This document shows, one piece after another, positions 6,186 to 13,366 of a DNA stretch of 21,895 nt. The stretch is from JAFGKM01 sp964408175. Lineage in GTDB: Bacteria > Ratteibacteria > UBA8468 > B48-G9 > JAFGKM01. Position numbers and translations under genes: made by a program. The stretch spans positions 1 to 21,895 of the forward strand of contig CAYOYL010000035.1 in the NCBI GenBank assembly GCA_964408175.1. Reading direction: 5' to 3'. The stretch's first letter is position 1, and each line of letters opens with the position of its first letter. The notes under the pieces were generated by a model. The model was given only the letters and a program-made list of their open reading frames with translations. It ran no database searches and was not told the origin of the DNA.

Positions 6186-8384
6186 TTATTCATAAAAATG
6201 GGAGATACGAAAGGGGAAGCGTGAAAAGTCCATCTGCAGAGCACCCTCTTTCAGGTAAAAAGTCTTTATATGCGGAGAAGGCAGACCTGCGAACTTCTTG
6301 TAGTCTTGGGGCAGGATTAGATAGAGATAATCCAGTTTTTCAATCTTTTTCCTCGTCTTTGAGGTTGTACTGATGTTGTAGATGCAGGCAACCGAGAACC
6401 TTCTGCCCTTGATTTCCTCAGAGAGTTGGTCTCCGATGTAAGGGGCAAAAAGGATGCTTGTTTTCCCTTTCTTTAGAACATAGGAGAGCATCCCCTTTTC
6501 TTCCCCGAGCACCTCTACGGAGAGTCCACTGAGATAGAGCCTTCCGTTTTCCGGCAAAAGATGAAACAGACCGGGCAAACTCTGGTAAAAATAGATGCTA
6601 TTGTAGGGGAAGCCGAAGACCTCCCTGATATCAGGATGTTCATACACCTTAAGTATCTCGGTTTTCCCCTGTAAAGACTTAAACGTTCCTGTATGGTTAT
6701 AGGATAGGTTTGTATAAAACAGCCCTTCTGTATTTCCCATGCGCTCTTTTTGCAGTAGAGGAACCAATACGTTTTCTACTTCCGATTTTTTGTAGTGGTC
6801 TGCCAGGAAAAGAACGGGCTTGTTATTCTCTGAAACAAAGAGGGCTGAAGGCCTGCTTAAGGAGAGCAGATAGAGCCTGTCATTATGCGGCTGTTTGATA
6901 TGAGGAACCGCAGCTGACAGTAAAATGGAAACGGATACGATGCAGGATAGAGAAACGGTTGTTTTTTTATCTCTCGGTACGTAAAAGACAAGAAAAGATG
7001 CTCCCCAGAAGAACAGAATCAACCACAGAGAGGCTGAAGAATTTATGACAAATGTAAACTGCGAGGAGGCCGTGATGCCCCTGAGAAAAAGGGTCAGCAG
7101 GTATCTCAGGGGTTCAAAAAGAAAAGGGAGGAGGAAAAACAGCAGCGAGACAATAACCAGAAGCCCGGTAAAAGGCAGAAATAGAATGTTGTTCAGCAGC
7201 CCTGCCGGGTAAAAAGATCCGAAGTGATGAAGAAGTATGGGAAATACAGCGAGTTGTGCCGCAAAACTGCTCAGCACCAGCCCCTGCAGATAATTTCTCC
7301 CCAACAGGCCAAACCTCCTTGAGAAAAGGATGATGCCCGCGGTTGCAATGAATGACAACTGAAAGGATGCGTCAAAAAGACTGTAAGGGTTTATCAGAAG
7401 CATTAAAACAGCCGCGGTCATTATAGAATCCATCCCGTCTATATTGCGTTCCAGAATCTCCCCCGCATTAAAAAACGTAAGCATCAAGACTGCCCTGACA
7501 ATGGGGACTCTGAAGCCTGTAAGTGCCGCATAAAACCACATAAAAAGCAGGGATAAAAATGGGAATAACTTGGGGTATTTGTTGTTAACCTGTGCAAAAG
7601 GGATGAATATTATCTTTAAAAAGAGCAGTACAAATGCGATGTGCAGGCCTGATATGACCAGCAGGTGGTATGTCCCGCTTCTGACGCCGGATTCTCTCAG
7701 AAATCCCGGGACTCTTTCTTTCCCCAGCGTGATAGTTTCAACAAGCTCTTTTTCTTCAGGGAAATAGGTAAACGCCCTTTCAATTCTTCCGGTTAACCAG
7801 CCCCTCGTTTCTTGCACAAAAGAGTGAAGGATATTTCTCCTGTGGGGTTTTACTGATATCTCCTCCGCCTTCCCCTCAAGATATATCCCTCTTCTCCCCA
7901 TATAACTCCTGTAGTCAAGGGTATAGGGATTTTCAGGTGGTGGGATTCTTTTCAGTTCAAGACCACTCATAGTAATATGCATACCCGGAGTTAAGTAAAA
8001 ATCTCGCCGGTGTTTTGTCTTGAGAAGTACCTTACCTGCAGTTTCCAGCCTTTCCCCGTTTTCTGTCAATACATTGTATATCCTGACAGTGTAGGAGGTT
8101 GAAAATGCACCAGGTCTTGCAGAAAGTATCTTACCTTCGGCTGCATAGATTTTCTCTCCAATGGTGGTTATGTCACCTTCGGTAATATGGATGTGGATGT
8201 ACGCAGTAAAAATACCTGCTATCAAAAAAATGGTAAAAAAACGCATCCTTTTATTGCGCAGGGCGAGCAAAAGAGAAAAAAGAAGAACGGAGAGAACTAT
8301 CAGGGGCGGACAACTGTTATAGAGCAGGGATATTCCGGCAGTCAGCCCTGCGAGGGAAAGAAGAATCCTGTTCTTATGCCACAT
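6186..8384 (-). CDS. comEC: ComEC/Rec2 family DNA-uptake channel protein, degenerate beta-lactamase domain
   Basis: 732-residue polytopic membrane protein with the three-part ComEC layout. N-terminal membrane helices lead into a soluble DUF4131-like domain (GKILSARPG, LTPGMHI, NPYTLDYRSYMGRRGIYLEG). The competence domain, with many helices, carries the family motif HLLVISGLHIAFV near residue 240 and GFRVPIVRAVLML. The C-terminal 230 residues are metallo-beta-lactamase-like. ComEC normally carries transforming DNA across the inner membrane. The expected THxHxDHxGG motif reads TNLSYNHTG near 558-566, and no HHGS equivalent is found, so metal binding looks lost. The ATG at 8384 overlaps the dapF stop (TAATG); a GTG at 8399 behind AAGGGTGA is an alternative start. 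Co-transcribed with dapF. Confidence 0.87.
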   Translation of the reverse strand: MWHKNRILLSLAGLTAGISLLYNSCPPLIVLSVLLFSLLLALRNKRMRFFTIFLIAGIFTAYIHIHITEGDITTIGEKIYAAEGKILSARPGAFSTSYTVRIYNVLTENGERLETAGKVLLKTKHRRDFYLTPGMHITMSGLELKRIPPPENPYTLDYRSYMGRRGIYLEGKAEEISVKPHRRNILHSFVQETRGWLTGRIERAFTYFPEEKELVETITLGKERVPGFLRESGVRSGTYHLLVISGLHIAFVLLFLKIIFIPFAQVNNKYPKLFPFLSLLFMWFYAALTGFRVPIVRAVLMLTFFNAGEILERNIDGMDSIMTAAVLMLLINPYSLFDASFQLSFIATAGIILFSRRFGLLGRNYLQGLVLSSFAAQLAVFPILLHHFGSFYPAGLLNNILFLPFTGLLVIVSLLFFLLPFLFEPLRYLLTLFLRGITASSQFTFVINSSASLWLILFFWGASFLVFYVPRDKKTTVSLSCIVSVSILLSAAVPHIKQPHNDRLYLLSLSRPSALFVSENNKPVLFLADHYKKSEVENVLVPLLQKERMGNTEGLFYTNLSYNHTGTFKSLQGKTEILKVYEHPDIREVFGFPYNSIYFYQSLPGLFHLLPENGRLYLSGLSVEVLGEEKGMLSYVLKKGKTSILFAPYIGDQLSEEIKGRRFSVACIYNISTTSKTRKKIEKLDYLYLILPQDYKKFAGLPSPHIKTFYLKEGALQMDFSRFPFRISHFYE

Positions 8385-9178
8385 TATTTCCCGAGCCACT
8401 CACCCTTAAAAACAACTATGATTTTACCTTCAAGATGGACCTTTGTCAGTTTCTTGTCAAAGTATACGGTCAGCGTCTCTCCTGAACGTGCAAGAATCTT
8501 TACGGGAGGAGATGTTTTACCGAGGAGAAAACTTATTATGGCGCCGGCGACACTGCCCGTACCGCAGGAAAGCGTCTCTCCCTCAACCCCTCTTTCGTAT
8601 GTCCTTATCTTTAGATGGTGACGGTCAATGACTTCTATCCAGTCAACATTTGTCCCCCTCGGGCTGAAAATCTTATGATTCCGTATCTTGGGACCCAGTA
8701 TGTTCAGACTGATATTGTTGATGTCTTCTGCATATATGACAGTATGAGGCACCCCTGTATCAATGAAGTGCCCGTAGAGATTCGTCCTGCCGATAGGGAT
8801 TTTTTTGTTAAGAGAGGGTTTCCCTGCTGTCTTCAACTGTGCCTTGACGATGCTCCCCAATACCTGTCCTTCAAGCACACCTGCCATTGTCTCAACCCGT
8901 ATGAATTTTTTCCTTACAATGCCTGTCTCCACGGCAAACCGCAGTATGCACCTCAGGCCGTTTCCGCACATCTCGGCTTCACTGCCGTCAGGGTTGAATA
9001 TCCGCATCCTGAAGTCCGCCTTCTCAGACCTTTCTATCAGAAGCAGCCCATCTGCTCCTATTCCGAACCTTCTACTGCACAGGCGTACAGCGGACCTTTT
9101 CCTCTGTTTTATTACATCTTCCCTGTTGTCAACCACGACAAAATCGTTTCCCGAGCCTTCAATCTTGAAAAAATTCAT
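8384..9178 (-). CDS. dapF: Diaminopimelate epimerase
   Basis: 264 residues, a normal length. Interconverts LL- and meso-diaminopimelate, in the cytoplasm, for lysine and peptidoglycan synthesis. The two catalytic cysteines are Cys71 (EMCGNGLRC) and Cys205 (ETLSCGTGS), in their usual symmetric contexts. Other family blocks are the N-terminal KIEGSGNDFVVVDN, RFGIGADG, FNPDGSEAEMCGNG, PHTVIY and RTYERGVEGET. The start at 9178 is the family-standard one. There is no Shine-Dalgarno sequence upstream. Instead a near-consensus promoter ends 7 nt before the ATG, so the mRNA is predicted to be leaderless. It is the first gene of a dapF-comEC unit, with a TAATG overlap between the two, and is divergent from the ten-gene envelope-precursor operon. 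Confidence 0.96.
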   Translation of the reverse strand: MNFFKIEGSGNDFVVVDNREDVIKQRKRSAVRLCSRRFGIGADGLLLIERSEKADFRMRIFNPDGSEAEMCGNGLRCILRFAVETGIVRKKFIRVETMAGVLEGQVLGSIVKAQLKTAGKPSLNKKIPIGRTNLYGHFIDTGVPHTVIYAEDINNISLNILGPKIRNHKIFSPRGTNVDWIEVIDRHHLKIRTYERGVEGETLSCGTGSVAGAIISFLLGKTSPPVKILARSGETLTVYFDKKLTKVHLEGKIIVVFKGEWLGK

Positions 9179-9184
9179 AAAGAG

Positions 9185-9213
9185 AGTATATCTTTTGGGG
9201 CGGTTGTTGTCAA
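9185..9213 (-). promoter_or_regulatory. Near-consensus leaderless promoter of dapF
   Basis: On the minus strand, TTGACA (9213-9208), a 17-nt spacer and TATACT (9190-9185). The base 7 nt after the -10 is 9178, the A of the dapF ATG, so the transcript should have no 5' leader. The -35 overlaps by five bases with the -35 of the plus-strand promoter. Confidence 0.75.
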
Positions 9214-9235
9214 AATGCCCGTTTTACAGTACACT
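9207..9235 (+). promoter_or_regulatory. Leaderless promoter of the ten-gene operon
   Basis: TTGTCA (9207-9212), a 17-nt spacer and TACACT (9230-9235). Seven nt after the -10 is 9242, the A of the first ATG of the 83-aa gene. No Shine-Dalgarno sequence precedes that ATG. The -35 is shared with the dapF promoter (9208-9213), since TTGTCAA reads TTGACAA on the other strand. Confidence 0.65.
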
Positions 9236-9241
9236 AATCGA

Positions 9242-9493
9242 ATGGAAAACAGGGTGGTGGTTCTTGATACCGCGTCAAGGTGGGTATATATAGGGACATA
9301 CAGGAAAGACGACGGGATTTACATCTTTCTTGAGGACGCCGACGCCTTTGACGTATCAGAGACATCTCTCAGTAAGGGTGAGTATATCAGGATGGTAAAA
9401 AAAGACGGCGTTGTCCCAAACAGAAAACGGGTTTCAGTCTTTAAAACAAACGTGGTGGCGATAACCCTTATTGATGACATAATGGACAAATGA
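9242..9493 (+). CDS. Conserved small protein of unknown function (83 aa)
   Basis: 83 residues, beta-rich at the start (RVVVLDTASRWVYIGTY, GIYIFLEDADAFD), then a charged segment (SLSKGEYIRMVKKDGVVPNRKRV) and a last strand (VFKTNVVAITLIDDI). It resembles a small family that I recall from planctomycete-like genomes, with a YIGxL...DVHD...YxxDARKxGVxxNRxxV layout. No function is known to me; the shape suggests a small SH3/Sm-like barrel. No membrane segment. The open frame continues far upstream through dapF antisense, but the promoter geometry and the protein itself put the start at 9242. It leads the ten-gene operon, and its stop overlaps the next start (ATGA). Confidence 0.7.
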   Translation: MENRVVVLDTASRWVYIGTYRKDDGIYIFLEDADAFDVSETSLSKGEYIRMVKKDGVVPNRKRVSVFKTNVVAITLIDDIMDK

Positions 9494-9657
9494 ACGGTAA
9501 ACTACTACCTGTGCTGCTCGGTCTGTTTGCAGGGCTATCTGTGTATTCATCTATAGGATGGGCATTTGCAAGGAAAACACCTGAGGGCGGCAGAAGATAC
9601 CTTGTACTTTTTTTCCTGTCCCTTGCGGTTCTTATAGGTCTGCTCATCTGGAGATGA
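9490..9657 (+). CDS. Small membrane protein with two predicted helices (55 aa)
   Basis: A 55-residue reading frame starts at an ATG overlapping the stop of the 83-aa gene (ATGA at 9490-9493) and ends 14 nt before plsC. It begins MNGKLLPVLLGLFAGLSVYS and ends LSLAVLIGLLIWR. Two hydrophobic stretches of about 20 residues flank a basic hinge (ARKTPEGGRRY), as in a two-helix inner-membrane protein with both ends on the same side. I do not recognise the family. The tight overlap, the sensible membrane topology and the otherwise empty 178-nt gap support it as real. Confidence 0.65.
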   Translation: MNGKLLPVLLGLFAGLSVYSSIGWAFARKTPEGGRRYLVLFFLSLAVLIGLLIWR

Positions 9658-9671
9658 TGTCCAAAGAGTGA

Positions 9672-10322
9672 ATGCCATTTATGGAGAATCTGATATATTT
9701 TTTTGCCAGGTTTCTGGGAATAGCACTTTTCAAGTTCCTGTTTCACCTGGAGGTACGCGGGAAAGAAAACCTTCAGGGTCTCGGGGATACCTGTATTATT
9801 GCACCGAACCATCAAAGTTATCTGGACCCTCCTGTGCTGGGCATTGCCTTTCCCCGTAAGTTGAAATACTTTGCAAAAGCAGACCTGTTTAACATCCCCT
9901 TTTTATCTTTTCTGGTCAGGCATCTCGGGGCAATTCCCATAGAAAGGGATATTATGTCTTCAATGACCCTGCGGTACGGCGTGAAAATTCTGAAAGGACA
10001 CAACTGGCTTGTGATATTTCCTGAGGGGACAAGAAGCAGAAATGGTAGAATGTCTCCGCCCAAGCAGGGTATTGGTTTCCTTCAATATAAAAGTAAGTCT
10101 CCCATCATCCCCGTCTGGCTGGAAGGAACAGGCAGGGCTTTACCTGTATACTCTCATTTTATAAAGCCCTTAAAGATTAAGGTAATCATCGGAAAGAAGA
10201 TAGAGGCTGAGGGAAAAGACTACATAGATATTGCACAGAGGGTAGTGGAAGCGATAAGGAAACTTAAACCTGTCAGGTCCTCTTCTCCTAACCCTGAGAG
10301 CGGGAAAGACAGGGTAATGTAA
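9672..10322 (+). CDS. plsC: 1-acyl-sn-glycerol-3-phosphate acyltransferase (PlsC family)
   Basis: 216 residues, membrane-associated. Transfers an acyl group to lysophosphatidic acid to make phosphatidic acid, the phospholipid precursor. The acyltransferase blocks are all present and in order: the HX4D motif in NHQSYLD (His47, Asp52), GAIPIERD (block II, about 86-93), FPEGTRSRNG (block III, Glu118) and IIPVWLEGTG (block IV). A hydrophobic N-terminal segment (LIYFFARFLGIALFKFLF) would anchor it. Starts at 9672 or, nine bases later, at 9681; the ribosome binding site is weak. The exact acceptor cannot be proven, since the family includes other lysophospholipid acyltransferases. An acyl carrier protein, a possible donor partner, lies in the same operon. 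Confidence 0.87.
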   Translation: MPFMENLIYFFARFLGIALFKFLFHLEVRGKENLQGLGDTCIIAPNHQSYLDPPVLGIAFPRKLKYFAKADLFNIPFLSFLVRHLGAIPIERDIMSSMTLRYGVKILKGHNWLVIFPEGTRSRNGRMSPPKQGIGFLQYKSKSPIIPVWLEGTGRALPVYSHFIKPLKIKVIIGKKIEAEGKDYIDIAQRVVEAIRKLKPVRSSSPNPESGKDRVM

Positions 10323-10329
10323 AAGGAAT

Positions 10330-11217
10330 ATGAAAAAATTAATTGTTGCAGGGAATACAGGATTTTGTTTCGGTGTGAAAAGAACTGTACAGACTGCTGA
10401 AAATCTATTGAAAAGATACAGGTTCCTTTACAGCATTGGAGACATAGTTCACAATCCGCTGGTAATGGAAAACCTGAAGTCAAAAGGGCTCAGGGTTGTG
10501 GACAGCGAAGAGCAGGTACCTGAAGGTCCTTTTATAGTGAGGTCGCATGGACTCGGGGCACATACCATTGAAAGGCTTAAAAACAGGGGGGTGGAACTCT
10601 ATGATGCAACCTGCCCAATTCTAAAGAAGATACACTCCTTGTTAAAAAAATTGGACAGGGAAAAATATTTAATTATAATAATAGGAAATGAAAATCATCC
10701 GGAGGTGATGGCACTTAAGGAGTATGTGAGCAATCTTTTTGTTCCCAGCGAAACAGCCGCGTTTCCTGTTAATAAAAAATGTTCCAAGGCAGTAATTGTA
10801 GGACAGACAACCCTTTCTTTCAGGGATTATTTTAAAACTGCCCGTTACATTGTTGACAACACGAATTTTAAAAAGACTGTTGTGTATAACACCATATGCA
10901 GGGTTACAGGGCAGAGACAGGATGAATCTATCGGAATAAGCAGGATGGCGGATATGGTTCTTGTGCTGGGGGGTAAGACCAGTTCAAATACAACAAAGTT
11001 GTATCAGAACTGCAAGAGGTTTAACAAGAATGCACTGCACATTGAAAGAATGGATGAACTGGAGGATATTTCTTTTACGGGTATTCAGTCTGTCGGATTG
11101 ACCTCAGGGACGTCAACACCGGAGGATTTTATCCTTGAGGTAAAAAAATATATGAAAAAAAAAGGGTACATGGAGGTACGGTATAATGACAAGTGGAAAT
11201 GTAGAGAAACTACTTGA
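10330..11217 (+). CDS. ispH: 4-hydroxy-3-methylbut-2-enyl diphosphate reductase
   Basis: 295 residues, an iron-sulfur enzyme. It is the last step of the MEP pathway, making isopentenyl and dimethylallyl diphosphate. The three cluster-ligand cysteines are Cys13 (GFCFGVKR), Cys95 (DATCPILKKIH) and Cys190 (NTICRVTGQRQ). Substrate-binding residues are present: His41 (HNPLVMENL), His73 (VRSHG), His123 (GNENHPEV), plus SSNTTKL and the final LTSGTSTPE. Ribosome binding site AAAAGGAAT before 10330. The last 32 nt overlap the start of the S1 gene in another frame. IspH and S1 are fused into one protein in some Firmicutes, so the overlap reflects a long-standing partnership. It feeds undecaprenyl phosphate for wall synthesis. 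Confidence 0.95.
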   Translation: MKKLIVAGNTGFCFGVKRTVQTAENLLKRYRFLYSIGDIVHNPLVMENLKSKGLRVVDSEEQVPEGPFIVRSHGLGAHTIERLKNRGVELYDATCPILKKIHSLLKKLDREKYLIIIIGNENHPEVMALKEYVSNLFVPSETAAFPVNKKCSKAVIVGQTTLSFRDYFKTARYIVDNTNFKKTVVYNTICRVTGQRQDESIGISRMADMVLVLGGKTSSNTTKLYQNCKRFNKNALHIERMDELEDISFTGIQSVGLTSGTSTPEDFILEVKKYMKKKGYMEVRYNDKWKCRETT

Positions 11218-12589
11218 GGATATGATAGCAGGTTTTAAGCCAGGTTCTCTGGTCAAAGGCAAGGTTGTAAGGGTCACAGGAGAAGAGATTGTCATAGATA
11301 TAGAATACAAGTCTGAGGGCGTTGTTTCAACAGAGGAATTCAACATGGATGTCAGCAAAATAATCCCTGGGCAGGGAATAGACATAGTTGTTGAATCTCT
11401 AAACCCCGATGCCCGGGGGTTTATTCCCCTTTCCAAAGAGAAGGCAGATATGATGCTCAACTGGACAAAGGTGGAAGAATTTTATAAGGAGGACAGGGTT
11501 ATAGAGGGGGTTATCTTTAGGAGCATTAAAGGGGGATTCAGGGTGGATATAGGTGTTATCGCTTTCCTTCCTGCTTCCCAGGCAGATACGGCTCCTTTAA
11601 CCAATCCTTCGGCCCTCATAGGGAAAAAATCCCAGTTTAAGATAATAAGTGTGGATACTGCAAGAAAGAACATCGTGGTTTCGAGGCGCAAGTATCTTGA
11701 AGAAGAAAAAGAAGCGGGCAGAAAAGAATATTTTGGCACCATGCAGAAGAACCAACTGGTAACAGGAGTGGTCAAAAACATAGTGGATTACGGAGCATTC
11801 ATAGAGTTGAATTATGGAATTGTCGGTTTGCTTCACCTCACTGATATGAGTTGGGGAAAGATAAGCCATCCTTCCCAGATTTTGAGTATAGGCCAGAGTG
11901 TCGAGGTGGTTGTTCTGGACGTGGATACTGAAAAGAAAACGGTCTCTTTCGGGCTGAAGCAGAAAACTCCAAATCCATGGGAGAATATTGAAGAGAAATA
12001 CCCTGTTGGGTCAACAGTGGAAGGCAAGGTGGTAAATATTACCGACTATGGAGCGTTCATTAAGATTGAAGAAGGGATAGAAGGGCTTTTGCACATCTCT
12101 GAACTTTCCTGGACGGGGAGGATAAGACGCCCGTCTACGATTGTCGCTATGGGAGATACTGTCACGGTGCAGGTGATAGACATAAAGAAGGATGAGCAGA
12201 AGATTTCCTTCAGTTTGAGGGAACTGGAGCCGAATCCATGGCCTGAAATAGTTGAAAGATACCCTGAAGGAAGCATCGTAAAGGGGAAGGTTTACAACAT
12301 TACCGACTTCGGTGCATTTGTTGAGATAGAGCCGGGGGTAGACGGACTGCTGCACATATCCAATATCTCTGAAGAACCAATCAAACACCCCTCTGAGGTA
12401 CTGAGGAAGGGGCAGAAGATAGACGTGAAAATCCTTGAGATAGACGCAGAGAACAAAAGGATTTCTCTCGGGATGAAACAGTTGGGAGGACAGAAGATAG
12501 AGGATGAAGGCGGGTCTGATGCAGAAGAGTCAGTACCTGAAAAAGAAGAGGAGGAAAAAGATGAGAGTGATGATAATAAAGAACTATGA
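11186..12589 (+). CDS. rpsA: Five-domain S1 RNA-binding protein (ribosomal protein S1-like)
   Basis: 467 residues with five S1 OB-fold repeats at roughly 17-85, 99-165, 185-260, 272-347 and 359-430. Repeats 3-5 are canonical (GVVKNIVDYGAFIEL; GKVVNITDYGAFIKI; GKVYNITDFGAFVEI, each followed by GLLHISxxSW-like blocks). Repeats 1 and 2 are diverged, as in ribosome-binding S1 domains. The tail of about 35 residues is strongly acidic. It is likely to help mRNA bind to the 30S subunit. Ribosome binding site GGAGGT 8 nt before 11186. It overlaps ispH by 32 nt and nagB by 29 nt. S1 proteins of four to six domains are usual, so five is within range; another S1 gene elsewhere cannot be excluded. Confidence 0.88.
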   Translation: MTSGNVEKLLEDMIAGFKPGSLVKGKVVRVTGEEIVIDIEYKSEGVVSTEEFNMDVSKIIPGQGIDIVVESLNPDARGFIPLSKEKADMMLNWTKVEEFYKEDRVIEGVIFRSIKGGFRVDIGVIAFLPASQADTAPLTNPSALIGKKSQFKIISVDTARKNIVVSRRKYLEEEKEAGRKEYFGTMQKNQLVTGVVKNIVDYGAFIELNYGIVGLLHLTDMSWGKISHPSQILSIGQSVEVVVLDVDTEKKTVSFGLKQKTPNPWENIEEKYPVGSTVEGKVVNITDYGAFIKIEEGIEGLLHISELSWTGRIRRPSTIVAMGDTVTVQVIDIKKDEQKISFSLRELEPNPWPEIVERYPEGSIVKGKVYNITDFGAFVEIEPGVDGLLHISNISEEPIKHPSEVLRKGQKIDVKILEIDAENKRISLGMKQLGGQKIEDEGGSDAEESVPEKEEEEKDESDDNKEL

Positions 12590-13355
12590 AAAGGTCTCAG
12601 TGGAGGCGGCACAGGTAGTACAGGGACTTATAAGAAAAAAACCTGACTCTGTTCTCGGACTTGCCACTGGAAGTACTCCACTGGGTTTGTACAGAGAACT
12701 CATACGTATGCACAAAGAGGAGGGACTGGACTTTTCAAGGGTTAAGACGTTTAACCTTGATGAATATTACGGACTGTCTCCCCAACACCCTCAGAGTTAC
12801 AGGTATTTTATGGAGGAAAACCTTTTCAGTGGGCTGAACATTAAAAAAGAAAACACCTTCGTCCCTGACGGCAGTGTTAAGGTTGAAGAGGTAGAAGGGT
12901 ATTGTAGAAGATATGAAGAACTTATAAAGCAGGCAGGAGGTATAGACCTGCAGGTGCTCGGTATCGGGGGAGACGGACACATTGCCTTTAACGAACCGGG
13001 GTCATCCATCGGCTCGCGAACCCGTCTTGTTGCGCTGGATGAAAAGACCATTGAGGACAACTCAAGATTTTTTGACAGTCCCACAGAGGTGCCGAGGTTT
13101 GCACTCTCAATGGGTGTGGGGACTATCCTTGAAGCAAAAGAGATTCTTTTCATTGCGACAGGAGGAAACAAGGCAGAAGTGGTTGCTAAGGCACTGGAAG
13201 GGCCTGTAACAAGTCTGATTACTGCATCTGCCATACAGTTACATCCGAGGGTGACAGCCATAATTGATGAAGAGGCATCCGATTCCCTCGGAAGGATATC
13301 TTTTTACAGGTTCACCGCAGATGCAGAAAAAAAGGTTGGCATCAGGTTGTTCTGA
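12561..13355 (+). CDS. nagB: Glucosamine-6-phosphate deaminase
   Basis: 264 residues. Converts glucosamine 6-phosphate to fructose 6-phosphate and ammonia; it can run in reverse. Family motifs: LATGSTPLGLYREL (phosphate site), FNLDEYYGL (general base Asp67), GIGGDGHIAFNEPGSS (Asp138, His140, Glu145), GTILEAKEILFIATG and GPVTSLITAS. The start at 12561 is preferred because GAGGAGG lies just upstream and the protein then opens with the usual MRVMIIKNYE. An ATG at 12504 would add 19 lysine-rich residues and is unlikely. That ribosome binding site lies within codons for the acidic tail of the S1 protein. The neighbouring GlmU-like gene suggests a role in amino-sugar balance rather than only catabolism. 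Confidence 0.94.
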   Translation: MRVMIIKNYEKVSVEAAQVVQGLIRKKPDSVLGLATGSTPLGLYRELIRMHKEEGLDFSRVKTFNLDEYYGLSPQHPQSYRYFMEENLFSGLNIKKENTFVPDGSVKVEEVEGYCRRYEELIKQAGGIDLQVLGIGGDGHIAFNEPGSSIGSRTRLVALDEKTIEDNSRFFDSPTEVPRFALSMGVGTILEAKEILFIATGGNKAEVVAKALEGPVTSLITASAIQLHPRVTAIIDEEASDSLGRISFYRFTADAEKKVGIRLF

Positions 13356-13366
13356 AGGGGTATAAA

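Noticed and set aside
8615..9241. Long plus-strand frame across dapF that continues into the 83-aa gene
   Set aside because: It is antisense to well-conserved dapF codons; the only recognisable protein begins at 9242 next to a good promoter.
12504..12560. Earlier nagB start
   Set aside because: It adds a lysine-rich stretch that is just the S1 acidic tail read in another frame; a GAGGAGG site and the family-standard start support 12561.
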